A DNA stretch of 64,000 nucleotides from Strongyloides papillosus (lineage: Eukaryota > Nematoda > Chromadorea > Rhabditida > Strongyloididae): contig SRSI01000010.1 of the NCBI GenBank assembly GCA_005656395.1, positions 2,170,001-2,234,000 on the forward strand. The letters are read 5' to 3'. The number at the start of each line of letters is the position of its first letter. Positions within the stretch are counted from its first letter, which is position 1. Shown here in pieces: positions 47,119 to 59,360 of the stretch. A program made the position numbers and the translations under genes. Under the pieces are notes generated by a model, which searched no databases, had not been told where the DNA came from, and saw only the letters and a list, made by a program, of their open reading frames with translations.

Positions 47119-47489
47119 ATGTGGAGACCAATTGAACCGAAAGAATGGACTAGGACATTTAATAAAAATGAAACCGAAGATATAAATAGTGCGGAAACAA
47201 AATATATCAATGATTACAATGATATGAGTAAGTTTTTTTTTTGTTTTTTATATGTCAATTCTGTATAATTTTTATTCTAGACCTACTTCAAGATATTCAA
47301 AATATGTCATTATTATCAGTCAATAATATACAGGATACTAGGACAGGAAAAGAGCTAGATCCATGGAAACTTATTCGACTTCTATTTATGCTTAATCTTA
47401 TACAATTAGTTATTCTTATCGGTTTATTATGGTACATAAGACGCCGAAATAGATTTTTCTTTAATCATTTTATAAAAAACCAACAATAA
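47119..47489 (+). CDS. Small single-pass membrane protein, 105 aa
   Basis: Two exons, 47119-47227 and 47281-47489, split by a 53 bp intron (GTAAGT...TTCTAG); the joined frame is 105 aa. I do not recognise it. The first ~75 residues are polar and acidic and carry no signal peptide; one membrane segment follows (IRLLFMLNLIQLVILIGLLW), then a basic tail YIRRRNRFFFNHFIKN. The basic cluster right after the hydrophobic segment predicts either a C-terminal cytosolic tail (type III-like insertion) or tail-anchor-like topology. Splice signals and the in-frame join are good, so I think the gene is real despite its size. Confidence 0.65.
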
Positions 47490-47740
47490 TAATATCGTAC
47501 ACTTTTATTATTTTTATATACCAAATATTGTACAACTTAATTATAAACATTCCGTATTAAAAAGAAACGCATTGTATACTTTTTTTAAAAATTGCTACCG
47601 GTTTTAAACAAGTAAATTAATGGATTTCCACTTCCATAAATGGAAATCATTATAATTCAATATAATTTAAAAAAACTAACTAAACATCTTACTAGATAAT
47701 ATTATATTATAAATACATTAAGTGTGAGCTATTATTTATC

Positions 47741-49156
47741 TCACGATTTCTGTTTCATTGTTAATTCCCTGACAAAACTGTCTATGGTCCAAAAATGACC
47801 AAATACATCCATAACCTGCATATTTTCTTCATTTTGAGCAATAATTTGTTGAATAGAATTAGTCATTAAAAATAATTTCCCATATCTCATTCCACCCTCA
47901 GCTACACCACTTTTCTTAATCATATAATTATACAAATCCTTGACATATGTGTCTCTTGTTCCTTCAACGATCTCCTTAGCTGGAGGACTTAAATCAGGAG
48001 CATCTATAAAATAAACAACAAAAACTAAAATAACTTTGAAAAATCTTACTAGGGTTAAAAAATAAAATATATTTAAAAGTGGCAAATTCTTTTAAATCAA
48101 CTTTTAATCTCCTCAATGGATTCATTATTTCGTCCATCTGCCTATGGTATATTGATCTACAACCAGGTATCATGACAGTAACCTGAGGATTCCTTAAAAT
48201 ATAAGCACCATTTGGATAAATTATTCTGTCTGGATCATCGTGAAGAGAATAATAAACCCTATTAAGAATATTGAAAGTAAATGAAAAATTGTACAATAAA
48301 GCAAATTGATCATGTTCATGAAGTATATTAAATTCTTTAAATAATTTAACCCATTCTAGACATATTCTTAATTCCCTAATATTCCAAAAACGAACATCAT
48401 TCATTGAGGCAGGATACAATTCTTTGTAAAATGTTTCACTTTCTTCATCAAGAGTATCAAGAGCATATAATAAAGTATTTTTCCTTAAAATTTCTTTGGC
48501 AGTTGACTTATCAGGAAAAGCTTTATTCCTTAATTTATTACACATATCTTCAATTTCTTCGAGTTGCAAAATATTATCACTACAAATACCTTCGGTGGAA
48601 GAATCTGGACTTTGAAATATCTCATTTCCAAATGATAAATCATATCCATCATTTATTACATTAATTAAATTTCCATTAACTTTTGGAGATTCTACTTCAG
48701 TAATTTTTTTAGTTCCTACTAATTTATCCCTATCATTTTGTATAGCATTAACATCCATTCCTACAGCGATACATTTGTTAAACCGACAATGGCGGCAAGC
48801 ACATCTAACATCTTAAATTAAAAATAATATTAAAAAAAATTAAAACATTAACACACTTTTATTAATATCACATTCGCCATTATATTGACATACAAATTTC
48901 TGTGACGTTACAATTGTCCTTCGAAAAAAGGTTTTACTAAAAGAGTAATAAAAAAAATTAACACTTTATTTTAATATAAATTAATATATTATTTTTACCA
49001 TCCATTACAACTAGCAACTCCATAATGATATCCAGTAGCTTTATCTCCACAAACCAAGCATAAAGTTCCCTCTGGTACCTTTCTCCCTACAAAATAAAAA
49101 TTGATTAGTTAATCGGGATTAAAAAATATAATAAATAAAAACTCACTTTGTGACAT
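47741..49156 (-). CDS. Nuclear hormone receptor, 400 aa
   Basis: Five minus-strand exons, 49156-49147, 49086-48999, 48936-48857, 48811-48050 and 48003-47741, closing at 400 aa. The first exon is only 10 coding bases. DNA-binding domain: first zinc finger C13-x2-C16...C30-x2-C33, second C49-x5-C55-x9-C65-x2-C68, with P-box CNGCKTFFRR, the form common in nematode supplementary receptors. A hinge with low-complexity sequence is followed by a ligand-binding domain from about residue 150, including [41 protein letters not shown] and a final helix-12-like [14 protein letters not shown]. It is probably one of the expanded HNF4-derived receptors. An overlap of intron positions with the first finger (intron after the first half of C-N-G-C) is as expected for this family. 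No specific orthologue can be named. Confidence 0.93.
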
Positions 49157-50680
49157 TTTTGATTACACAAATAAATGAAATGTTTACTTAATAACAGATA
49201 ATTGGGAACACTTGCATAATATAAAAGAAATACTTTCAAAATTACCGTTGTGGGAACTAGTATGGTACCTAAATATCCAAACAAACTTTCCAATTGTCTG
49301 AGAATGTATGTTTTAAATAGATTAAAAATAATAAAATGTTTAAAAAAAAGTTTGGTAAATAATTGTGTTATAAACGTGACAGTATGTTAATTAAACGTGA
49401 TCTTTTCTCAATATTTATTATCATCTAAAACAAGCTATACTTATTACACGTATACAAGAAATTGCCATTGATTTTATAAGATGATAGAACTTGGCTTTTA
49501 TCATTTAAATAGCATTTAATATTTATATATAATTAGAGATATAATTTTATCTCGCAATTTTTTATCAACTGATAAAAATACAGAATAAAGCTTTAAAATA
49601 TTTAAAAAAAGTGTTTCTTATAACTAGGTATTATATCTTAAAAATTGAAATTTTATACATCTTTTATTTTTTTCATCGTTAATATCAAACACAATATTAA
49701 TAATACAATGAAAATTGTCTCATATAACGATCTAACGTCTTTAATATGTTTGTGTACATATATATATTTTCTTTTATAAGTAGCGTCTTCTTCATAGACG
49801 TTATCGCAACCAAATGTCAGAAGATGAAAAAATCTATTTTTGCACTGGCAATAAATGAGAAAATAATGTGTATGTGAATAAATATATAATTTGTCAATAT
49901 ATATTCTTTTTTTTAGCTTATTAAAACAACAATTTTTAGTGATTTTGTTTTAAATTAAAGTAAAACTAATAGTGACGGTGAATTAGAATATTTTATTTAA
50001 ATTTACAGGAAATAATAGTATAGCTTTAGTATAATTCATGGGACGAAGGAAATGACTATAAAATAAAAATTTTATATATGATCTAGGTTATAGAAAAATT
50101 AAAAGGATAACGACGTTTGTTTATTAAATATTTTAAAAATAATGTTTATTATATACAAATATTGTGTATACAATATATATTTAATTATAATTGCCAACAC
50201 AACAAAAGATAAAAGTAATTCTTTGACGGTAAAAGTACTAATAGTTAAATTACATACCAGTGATTGTTGTAAAAATCACAACTATATAATTCATTTTTTT
50301 AAAAATAATATTTCTTGTGAAAACCTATTACATTGCATTTATTATTATAATAATTCTAACATTTATGGCAGTTAGAAATAAAATATTACACATCATGATA
50401 ACATTCATCTTAACTCCTAATAAAATATGTACTCTAGTTATCATGGACGTTTTTAAAAATATGCAATGACAGCATTATTAAATAGAGAAATTTATTCATT
50501 ACGGCTAGATAACATATATAACAATACCTTGTAACCATATAGTTTATAAAATATTCCATGTAAAAACAATGCACACTTTAAAATCGATGGAAAACTTTAA
50601 TAATGAAATTACAGAAAAAAAAATTAATAAACTACAGCTTAAAATTAATTATAAATACAAGTATAATATAAACAAAAAAA
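49157..50680. other. 1.5 kb intergenic
   Basis: AT-rich region between the receptor start and the RCC1 stop codon. Short open frames (e.g. 77 codons at 50142) show no features. Contains a dyad around 49779-49802 (GCGTCTTCTTCATAGACGTT) of modest quality. No gene called. Confidence 0.45.
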
Positions 50681-52366
50681 TTACTCTAGATTACATGCTA
50701 GAAACACTGAATGATTATCTGCAATAGAAACTTTGAAGATCTTCTTTCCTTCCAGATGTTTCGACGTTATTTTCTTTGGCTTAGGTACCATCTTATTCTC
50801 ATCATCTTCAGATATACCAAGTCCAAGTTGACCTGATGTATCAGCACCCCATGACCAAGCGTTTCCATCTTCATCCCAAACTATTGAACATCCAAGACCG
50901 GCAGTTGCACCGACAATTTTGACATCAAATGGAATTTTATTAAGATTACAGGATTTCCAATTTTCATTATCATCTTTACCTTTCCAAGTATCAAGCCCCA
51001 GAGCATTATCAATATTCCTTCCAATAGAGTAGACTTCTCCACTGTCGTATCTAACAACAATGTGCTGTGATCCACATACGTGGGTTATCTTCAATCCTTC
51101 CTTAGTAAAAACAGGTGATTTCTTGAAGGATAGAATTCTATTGTCTTCACCATCTCCTTCCGGTGCTGGGAATCCAAGTTGGTCGAAATTATTAAGACCA
51201 GCAACATAAACATCACCCTCCTTTGAAACAGCCATAGTCCAATAACCCCCGGCGAAGACATTCACGAAAACGACGACTTTACCCTTATTAAGAATATTTG
51301 GTACTTTCAACTTGTCGCCAGAATTATCACCATAAAAAGCTCCTTTACGACTTGAATATTTACCACTAACTCTTCCTAATTGCCCTTTGGAGAGATCTCC
51401 GAATGTAAAGAGTTCACCTTGATCAGAAAGACAGGCAAGATGATTCTCTCCGGCAGCAATTTTAACAATCTTATGACCTTTCCGAGAATCAATAAGTATC
51501 TTAATTCCTTCGCGGAGATCCTCAAATACTCCATGGTCATTCATTTCACCCCCAGCATCGCGAAGATCTCCCCATATAACTACACTTCCGTGTTCCGTGA
51601 GTGCAGCCGAAAATGAAGCGCCAGCAACAACAGCAATAAACTAACAAAGAAAATTTTTAAAATTTAAAGTTAATAAATTTACCTTTCCTAAAGCATTAAC
51701 ATCTTCATTGTATTCTATTTTTGTAAATTCAGTAATGCAATCATCATCAGGTCTATCCTTAAGAGGTATAGTACCTTGTTCATTAATACCACAACTATAA
51801 ACTTCTCCACTTTCAGTTAACAAAACTGAGTGAACACCACCTGCTGCAATATCAATAATATCTTCAGGGAGTGTACCCATAATACCACGAGGTTTTCGTG
51901 TTGTATTTCTTTGTCCATGCCCTATTTGTTCTCCAGTTCCACACGTTAAAACGAGGTCACCTATAACATTATTAACGTAGTTCTCAAGAGGACACTTAGG
52001 TGTTCTAGCTTTTTGTGATGACTTCACAGGTGTTGGTCGTGGAGTAATATCATATACCTCCGGTGGTGGTGTTGAAAATTTGACTTTTTTGATATTCCCA
52101 TTACTTTCATCACCAGGTGAAGCTTTTCTACCACGTTTAGAAGGTGGTGGTCTTTCAATGCCTTCGGTTTTTTCTATCGTACTAACACTTTCAGTATCCT
52201 TTTTTTCTTTCAATGTTGGCTCACTGTTTTTCTTTTTAGCACTTGCATTTGTTGTACTTTTCTTCTTAGTACTCTTTTTAGCGGATTCCTCAGAAGTTAC
52301 CTTTATTTTCTCTATTTTCTCTGCTGTCTTTTCTGCTTCTAAAGTAGTTTTTTTCTTACAAGGCAT
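50681..52366 (-). CDS. ran-3: RCC1 / RAN-3, Ran guanine-nucleotide exchange factor
   Basis: Two minus-strand exons, 52366-51683 and 51640-50681, split by a 42 bp intron; 547 aa. RCC1 is the chromatin-bound exchange factor that makes Ran-GTP in the nucleus, driving nuclear transport and spindle assembly. The first ~130 residues are a Lys/Ser/Thr-rich basic tail with nuclear-localisation-type clusters (STKKKSTTNASAKKK, SKRGRK). The rest forms a seven-bladed propeller: TCGTGEQIGHG, GGVHSVLLTESGEVYSCG, GASFSAALTEHGSVVIWG, GENHLACLSDQGELFTFGD, GGYWTMAVSKEGDVYVAG, GSQHIVVRYDSGEVYSIGRN and SIVWDEDGNAWSWGADTSGQ. The N-terminal tail is longer than in human RCC1 (421 aa). A TTTTAG acceptor at 52377-52372 lies 5 bases before the ATG, consistent with trans-splicing. 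The next gene upstream (SWIM protein) is co-oriented and ends 457 bp away. Confidence 0.95.
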
Positions 52367-52823
52367 TTTTGCTAAAATTAAATATATATAGCGACAATTT
52401 TAAACTCTATAGTAATGACATAAATTTTACTAAAATTATTTACGGTAAAATAAATATAATACTAACAATATCAAGGATATATAAACTTCAAAAGAAAAAA
52501 TCAACTCTAAAATGTAGTAATTTTTAAATTCAAACGTGAACGTCTCTCCAAAATTGTGACATAAGTGGATAACATTTGAATGGCCAACTAAAGAAAAAAA
52601 AGATCTTTTAAAGTACAGGGAATATCTAATATATGACAGGTTCTAGTAAACTATGATGATTGTTATTTTCTGCAATAAAAAACAACAACACTAGGCTGTC
52701 CTTTTCCCACCCAAAATTTCGGCTCGAGATAAAGGCGAAAAGTATGTTGACGTAAATTTTTTTGATTTAATAGATTTTATTAAAAAAGTTAAAATGTTGA
52801 GAAAATTTAAGAATTATAACAAT
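52367..52823. other. Intergenic between SWIM-protein gene and RCC1
   Basis: 457 bp separating two co-directional minus-strand genes. It carries an acceptor-like TTTTAG close to the RCC1 start. The distance is within reach of an operon-type arrangement but no spliced-leader-2-specific signal can be told from sequence alone. Confidence 0.45.
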
Positions 52824-55343
52824 TTATTTTAGGATTCGTCGTTTTTTGGTGTACATCGAAGGATTATCAAGGTTTGACGAATTGCGTTTTCTTTCTTCTT
52901 CAATGCTAGGTTCTTTGTCATCTGAATGTCCAACTACATTCAAGAGAACTTTAACTGCCTTAGTATGAACACATACTCCTGAAGATGGACAGGTGCATGA
53001 GAATTTTAACTTTGATTTTGTTAAGCCCATATTTACAACATATACATCGTCTCTATAGCTAACCTGAAATTGACCTGGAGAAATTATCGTAATACATTTA
53101 TCATCTACTATCTGTTGAGCTATGCTATCAGTGGCTATATTTTTATGGAAAGCATAATCTGGGTCATTATCTAAAAGTTCAGATCTGTTAGCGGCCCATG
53201 GTGTACCCTCCAAAAAGGTAGTTGGATTCGAAGCATCTCTATAGACTGAGTCAACTATACTTGATATTGGAACATAATAAGGAGCTTCTTCCATTAAGTC
53301 TCCGCTAGCCAAAACTTCATCGAATATAGGATTTAGTTGAAGGACACCGTTTTGTTGGTAACTACTAGATACTTCCTTTATATATGCATTACAAAAATAA
53401 AATAGACATAACATATTTATGTCCAATGGCAATTCTTGTCCATTGTACATTTCATGAAGGTACTCTGATAAACTTGGAGGCTTCAATAACAAATCATGAA
53501 CCTCTGCACAATCGATATTAACAGATTTTCCTCCGTAAATCGCATAGTATTGCATTAGTTGTGGGATAATTATTTCTTCGAAAATTTTAACATCATGCTC
53601 CCAATTTTTAATTGACATTGATTCTTTTAACATAACCCATTCATTGTTAACAGCTTCTGAACTTTCACACCCAAGCAACCTTTCCAAAATATGGGTTGTT
53701 GTTTCTTCGAATTCTGAGCCCTTTTCAACACCCAGTTCCATAAAAGTTAGCATTTTTAGACTTTTCCAAGATTTTAACACTTTTAGATGAGGTACATCTG
53801 ATGCAAAGTTAAATTCAAAATCATTAACTAAAAGCTTATTAAATTCCTCGACTCCAGGTAATTCAATTAAGATTCTTCGTAAGAATTGAGCATGACCGTG
53901 TTCGTTTTCATTTTCGTACAGACGAAATCCTAGAGGGATTAATGGCTCGTCAATAAAGAATGGATGCTTAAACGATAAAACCGACATTTTAAAAGATCCC
54001 ACACCAGAAATTCTTTCATATACCAACCGTGATGTTTTGACGTTTGACATTCTGTGGCATGTTGTGAATTCTGACAATAAAGGTGAACATAATAATGTTA
54101 TATTTACACTCGGAAGTACAATTTCATGGACAAAACTTGATTTATTTCTATATCTTAGTAATTGTTCCATCAAGTATATATTATAAACACCATCTTGTGT
54201 CAATCTTGCTTTCTTTTTGAAATATCTTATGACATTTTTAACTTGTTGTACACCACGTAGAGAATTACCCAATTCCTCGCCATTACCTTGTTCTTCATTT
54301 CCGATCAGTTTATACAGTTCATCTGGGCGAACTACAGAGGAGAAACTTCGTGCTATCTTACGCAATACACGTGGTTGAGTACGTAAAAATGGTTTTGCTT
54401 TCTTACTATTCCTATGAGGCATTGTCTGAGCAACTTCAAGAGCTTTCTTATGGTTTCCAACATAGTGAAAAAGAACTATCCCATTTGGTTTATTATGATC
54501 CCAAATTTCATAACGACTGAAACATTCATCACCCCCTCTATTGTCTGGACTGTACAAATTGACATATCCTCTCTTTAATCCATTACAAAGACTTCGGGTT
54601 CCACGTGAACATGACCAACGATATCCATCAATTCTTAATGTACTCCTAACATCAGCATCCGTTAATACTCCTTCTTTATCAATATCTGAACAATCATATA
54701 ATACAATACAACCACCCTCCAAATGGATATATGGAGGGTCACGACAAATCATATCAGGAGTTTGCTCAGCTGTCCTCAGTAGTGTTAAGTAATCATCGTA
54801 TGGCAATTTTTCTGGTTTATTTGGGATATACACGACACGTTTACCATCAACAATTTTTATATGGAGTGTAAGTACTTCCTGTCCCAAAACTAAACTTTGC
54901 TCAACTAATTGCCCTTCAGGTACCTCACTTATCTCATAAATCTGGATATTTTGCTCTTCCTTAATTTCACTCGAATTCGTAACGTAGTCATTGTTGATTT
55001 GTTCCCTAAAATTAGGACGGACCGTAATTCATTACTTCATTTAAAAAACCAGTAAACTACGGCGCTACGGAATCGGCCGCATTTTTACTTCGGCGCGATT
55101 GCACCAAAGTTTAAAAAGTAAATTTAAAATTACACTAAGACCGTGTAAATTGGGAATTTAATTTTAAATTCATTAATACAGATAAATTTTTAGTTTAAAT
55201 TACCTGCAAGCAATGCTATGCGAGCTATCCTCGACGGCCTCAACATCTATCTGAACATCAATTTCCTCGTCTCCGCTTCTAGGTAAGTTTGTTTCAGAGC
55301 ATTTCTGTGGACTGGTGGCTGAATTCTTGAAAATATGTACCAT
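52824..55343 (-). CDS. SWIM zinc-finger protein, likely domesticated MULE-type transposase, 773 aa
   Basis: Two minus-strand exons, 55343-55204 and 55005-52824, with a 198 bp intron, giving 773 aa. Near the C-terminus (about 715-730) is a SWIM finger CTCPSSGVCVHTKAV (C-x-C-x5-C-x-H). N-terminally, about residues 180-240, DGYRWSCSRGTRSL ... GYVNLY ... VLFHYVGNH resembles the WRKY-GCM1-type zinc domain (which reads DGYRWRKYG ... Y.G.H). Between them, roughly 360-430, GSFKMSVLSFKHPFF ... PLIPLGFRLYENE ... FLRRILIELPG ... VNDFEF recalls the core of MULE transposases, with the second Asp of the triad possibly NDFE, while the first (normally D-T-T-F) is not visible. DNA-binding head, degenerate transposase middle and SWIM tail is the MULE order. 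Function is unknown; a nuclear DNA-binding role is likely. The tail has a basic KKRRILK. Family assignment is an inference. Confidence 0.75.
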
Positions 55344-56158
55344 AATTTAGGAATTAAAAAACAATACATATGAACCTAATTCCAATATACTTTCGTCGAA
55401 AGACCTTGTTAAATAAATTGTATATAATGAGAAGGAGAATGGCAGTATTGTGTGTATTTGTGTTTTGACAGTTTTGTAATTGTAGTTTAATACTCTTTTT
55501 AAGATTCATATTAAAGGGTGCATATTTTGATAAAATCTCAATTTTAATGTATATTATTATATTTTAACACTTTCACATGATTTATTCCAATCGATTTTTA
55601 ATTTTGATTTTATTGAAAGGACTTCAGTTATGAATGATGCTGACATATGGTTTAAGAAGAAACTTTTTTAACATCTAGAAATGTTTAATTGTTCGTTATG
55701 CCACTACTTGGTAATTTTTTGCCTCGTGTTTTTTTAACTATGTGGGAAAACGGCTCTTAAGTAGAGTTGTGATATTTGAAGACTCTTTAATGAGACAGAA
55801 AGAAATTAATAATAAGTAATTATTAGTTCAAATTATCGCTCAAAAACAAATAATCTTTCAGCTTAACATTAAAAGTTATTATTCTTGTATCAAAAAAGTT
55901 TATTAATTCAATTTTTTATTACGGTATTAAAATGTAGTTATTTTGATATTGTTATTCGTTTATTGACAAGTATATTTAAATTATTATTTTTTAAATAAAT
56001 GTTTTCTTGGTTAAAATAATTCAATTTGGTAATTAGCAAGTATTAATGTGGTTTCTAGTAATTTTATTGGTGATTATTTTTTTTTTCGGAATGGATTTAC
56101 TAATATCAAATCGAAACGGTATACTGTAGTAAAATTTTGACTACAATTTTTTTAATAT

Positions 56159-56220
56159 TTGTTGGAAATGGGGAAGGTAGAGGCAATGTTTTGTGTCTTT
56201 GCCACTGTGTTTTCCGACAA
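56159..56220. ncRNA. Candidate hairpin RNA (weak)
   Basis: A 10 bp outer stem pairs TTGTTGGAAA (56159-56168) with TTTCCGACAA (56211-56220, one G-U pair). A 5 bp inner stem pairs GGCAA (182-186) with TTGCC (199-203), leaving a 12-base terminal loop and a large internal loop. The block is clearly richer in G than its surroundings. It could be a small structured RNA or miRNA-like precursor, but the asymmetric internal loop is large; I list it only as a candidate. Confidence 0.2.
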
Positions 56221-57710
56221 TTTTTAATAACGAAAAAAATTCCTGTAAAATATTTGACCAATAATTAAGTTTATCATTTTTTAATTTTTATTTGTCCATA
56301 AATAACATTATTTTATTATATTATGGTAAATTGAAGACTCAAAGTTTACTTTTAGTTTGCCGTATATTAAATAAAATATGGGGGAAATTCTATACACAAA
56401 ATAATGTATGCTATTTAGACAATGTAAACAAATTTCGTAAATAATTTAAAAAAGACACTTTTATTGGTCCTTTATGATTTGAACACAAATTTACAAATTC
56501 AATGAGATTTGAAGATGCCGATATTTGAGTTATAGTGATAAAAATTTTTTCTATTCTATTAAATTGTTTCATAAAAATTTCAGCTTTAGAACTTTTTTAG
56601 TCAAATAATTTAAATTCATGAAACAATTTTAATTGTACTTATTTATTAGTATGAATAGAATAAATACGTGCAAATGTTTATACTATATTATTAATAAAAT
56701 CTATATAATAATAAATTATAATGAATTTATACTTTTTTATTTATATACAGCAATCATAAATTGATTTCTTAATATAAATTGTTATATAAAATTTAATAAT
56801 TGCGAGATTTTATATTATTATTTTAAATTATCCTTTTCTTTGTGGTTATTGTTTTGAAATATAAAGTTTATTAAAAAATCTTTTGTCAAAAGGAGGTATT
56901 CAGATTTAAGTTTTTCTTCAGACCCTTTTATATAGTTGAGAAAAATATTTTTTCATATATTGTCCTTATCAGAATTCATATCTATCAAATGGGAAAAATA
57001 AAGCAGTAAATCTTAATAATTTGTTTTGATAATATTATTTGACTATTTCTTTAAAAAATATGAACTCAGAAAATACTTAGAAGATATATTGAAAATAGTT
57101 TTGACATTCTCTATAAAATGTGGTAAGAATTTTGGATATTATTAGAAGTGTAATAGAGTTTTAATTTAATAACATCTTAACAGATATTAAAAGTGAGAAA
57201 ATAATTTATTTTCCAAAATATTAAGAGGAAATTAAAAAAGATAAAACTCTTGTAATCCTAGATTTAACCTTTAACCAAGTGTATTATATTCACGAAAGAC
57301 ATTATTAATGACAAATTAAGATAATTTTAAATTAACAAATATCATTAATAATCTCAATAGGCATTGGCATTACATTATATTTTTTCATCATTAGATCCAA
57401 CAATCTTTAAATTTTCTTTTAAATGATATGTCTTTATTATTCTTTTAAATGAGAGTAATTTTATTTAATTACTTAATGCTCTTTATCATTCAGAAATTTT
57501 ATATGTACTATATATAAAATATTAATTTATGATTTCAATTACATTCAAAAAAGTATTTTAAATTCAAAATTTTCCAGAGTTTACTAGGAATATTTTGTAC
57601 CCATAAAGGCAATCCAGATTCATATTTTTATTATAAATCTTCTCTTCCAGTAACAATTGAATTTCTCTCTACCATTTTCCTGTCTTCATAACTATATCTC
57701 AGAGAATATT

Positions 57711-57728
57711 TTATTATTATTATTATTA
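57711..57728. repeat. (TTA)n microsatellite
   Basis: Six consecutive TTA units in intergenic DNA upstream of the Ly6-like gene. Confidence 0.85.
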
Positions 57729-57907
57729 GTTAAAGAACTCAATTGCTCCTATTTTATATTCATAACTCGCCCTTTTAAATTTTTAGTTTTGAAGAAGAAG
57801 TAATAACCTAATAAGTTGAAGTTTGTCTGTATGTTTTATTTCATTATTATTATTTGAGAGCTTGGTGTGTAGGGAGTTAAACCGAATTTGACAAAAAAAG
57901 AAGTTAA

Positions 57908-58352
57908 ATGAAGATATATAATATTTTTGGAGTTATTCTCAATATTACTTTTTGGACAGGTTTGTCGTATTTTTTTAAACATTAATCATTTATTTTTTCA
58001 AGGTGTATTTTCAATAAATTGTTATGATTGTAATTCTGATACGGGCAATTGTAATGAAGGAGAATGTGAAGGAAAATTATGTGTTAGAACAGAAACTGCT
58101 TCTTTAGATACAAATAGAAAAATTGTAATTAAAACTTGCTCAAATGACGATGAACCAACTGAATGTTATCAAATTCCTTTTGGTTCACAGTTTATTTCAA
58201 GATGTATTTGTGACTACCCATTATGTAATGGTGATAAAGATTCATTACTAGACATGGAAAATCATGCAATATTACCTTATTATTTTACGATAAAAATTTT
58301 TTTTCCCTTTATAATTTTTATTTTGACATATTATATTTCGATATTATTTTAA
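57908..58352 (+). CDS. Ly6/uPAR-like secreted or GPI-anchored protein, 133 aa
   Basis: Two exons, 57908-57959 and 58003-58352, split by a 43 bp intron (G|GTTTGT...TTTCAAG|GT), giving 133 aa. The first exon encodes most of a signal peptide (MKIYNIFGVILNITFWTG) and the mature part starts near INCYDC. The cysteine order C-x2-C ... C-x4-C-x4-C ... C ... C ... C-x-C-x4-CN (CYDCNSDTGNC, ECEGKLC, KTCSNDDEPTEC, CICDYPLCNGD) has the N-terminal CxxC and C-terminal CN of Ly6/uPAR three-finger proteins. A C-terminal hydrophobic run (KIFFPFIIFILTYYISILF) suggests a GPI signal. Nematode members of this class act at the cell surface, often in neurons or on ion channels. A longer open frame beginning at 57927 reads through the intron but lacks this clean signal peptide. 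Confidence 0.8.
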
Positions 58353-58391
58353 TAAAAAATTAAAATAAAATTGCCTTTTTAAATGTGATAT

Positions 58392-59360
58392 TTAAAGTTT
58401 ACTAAAAACACCTGAAATTAATGGTCCAGGAATTTTTATCCATCTTGGAATATATTGTGCCACTCCTGGAAATCCTCCTAATTTTACAAGAAAAGCTGTA
58501 TTTCTTAGACCTAAAATTACTTTTCCATCAATGTCTTTTAAACCATAGGTTTGTCCTAAATCAGATGTAAGATGAATTTGGCCACTTTTTCTAATTCTTT
58601 TAGGGTCGTTATATAATGAAACTATACATTTTCCTGGAAATTCAATACTTTCTCCTTCTTTAATCATATCTTTAATATTAATACCATCAACAGTGGTATT
58701 GTCGAAGGATCCCGCATCAAGAGCTTTCATTGTTATTTCTGTTTTAACAGCACCAGGCCATAATGATATCATTGATACATTATGTGGTTTTAATTCTATT
58801 GCCATATCAACTGCCATTCTATCCATTGCTGATTTACCAACTCCATACGCTACATTAAAAAAATATTTTAAACCACCAGAAGAACTTATGTTTACTATAA
58901 GACCATCTCTCTTATTTACCATTAATCGGGATCCATAAACAGAGGCAAAATAATGACTTCTTAATCCAACATTGTTAATTTCGTCCCACATCTCTGGTTT
59001 ACATTCCCAAAAGGGTTTACCAGTATTCTCAACAATAGCTGTAACACCTGAATAAGCATTGTTAACTAGAATATCTAATTGGCCTTTGTTTTCATCATCA
59101 ACTCTTTTAAAAAGATTTTCTATTTCTTTCATATTACTATGGTCAACATATACACCTATTCCTTTACCACCTCTTTCATTAATTTCATTAACAGTTTTTT
59201 CAAGATTTGGTAGGTCACTTTGAATACTAGATAAACTTTTGGTAGGCTCACGTCCAGTAACATACACTTTTGCACCAGCTCCCCCTAGTTGAAGGGCTAT
59301 TCCACGTCCAATACCACGTGAAGCACCAGTAACAATAGCAATTTTTCCACTGAGAGACAT
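58392..59360 (-). CDS. DHRS1-type short-chain dehydrogenase/reductase, 322 aa
   Basis: A single uninterrupted minus-strand frame. NAD(P)-dependent short-chain dehydrogenase/reductase of the DHRS1 subfamily: nucleotide motif TGASRGIGRGIALQL at 11-25, NNAYSGV at 100-106, the active-site Ser in NISSSGG (about 159) and Y172-x3-K176 (AYGVGKSAMDRMAVD). DHRS1-specific stretches are MWDEINNVGLRSHYFASVYG and SLWPGAVKTE. Length is close to human DHRS1 (313). Substrate is not predictable; human DHRS1 reduces steroids and xenobiotics in the ER. The C-terminus KWxxxPGPLISGVFSKL is hydrophobic and may contact membrane. Its 3' end is 39 bp from that of the convergent Ly6-like gene, so their 3' UTRs probably overlap. 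Confidence 0.95.
   Translation of the reverse strand: MSLSGKIAIVTGASRGIGRGIALQLGGAGAKVYVTGREPTKSLSSIQSDLPNLEKTVNEINERGGKGIGVYVDHSNMKEIENLFKRVDDENKGQLDILVNNAYSGVTAIVENTGKPFWECKPEMWDEINNVGLRSHYFASVYGSRLMVNKRDGLIVNISSSGGLKYFFNVAYGVGKSAMDRMAVDMAIELKPHNVSMISLWPGAVKTEITMKALDAGSFDNTTVDGINIKDMIKEGESIEFPGKCIVSLYNDPKRIRKSGQIHLTSDLGQTYGLKDIDGKVILGLRNTAFLVKLGGFPGVAQYIPRWIKIPGPLISGVFSKL

Larger units (their letters stand above)
55344..57907. other. 2.6 kb gene-free region
   Basis: No coding frame of note on either strand. Contains a candidate RNA hairpin at 56159-56220 and a (TTA)n microsatellite at 57711-57728 (listed separately). It separates the divergent SWIM-protein gene and the Ly6-like gene. Confidence 0.5.
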
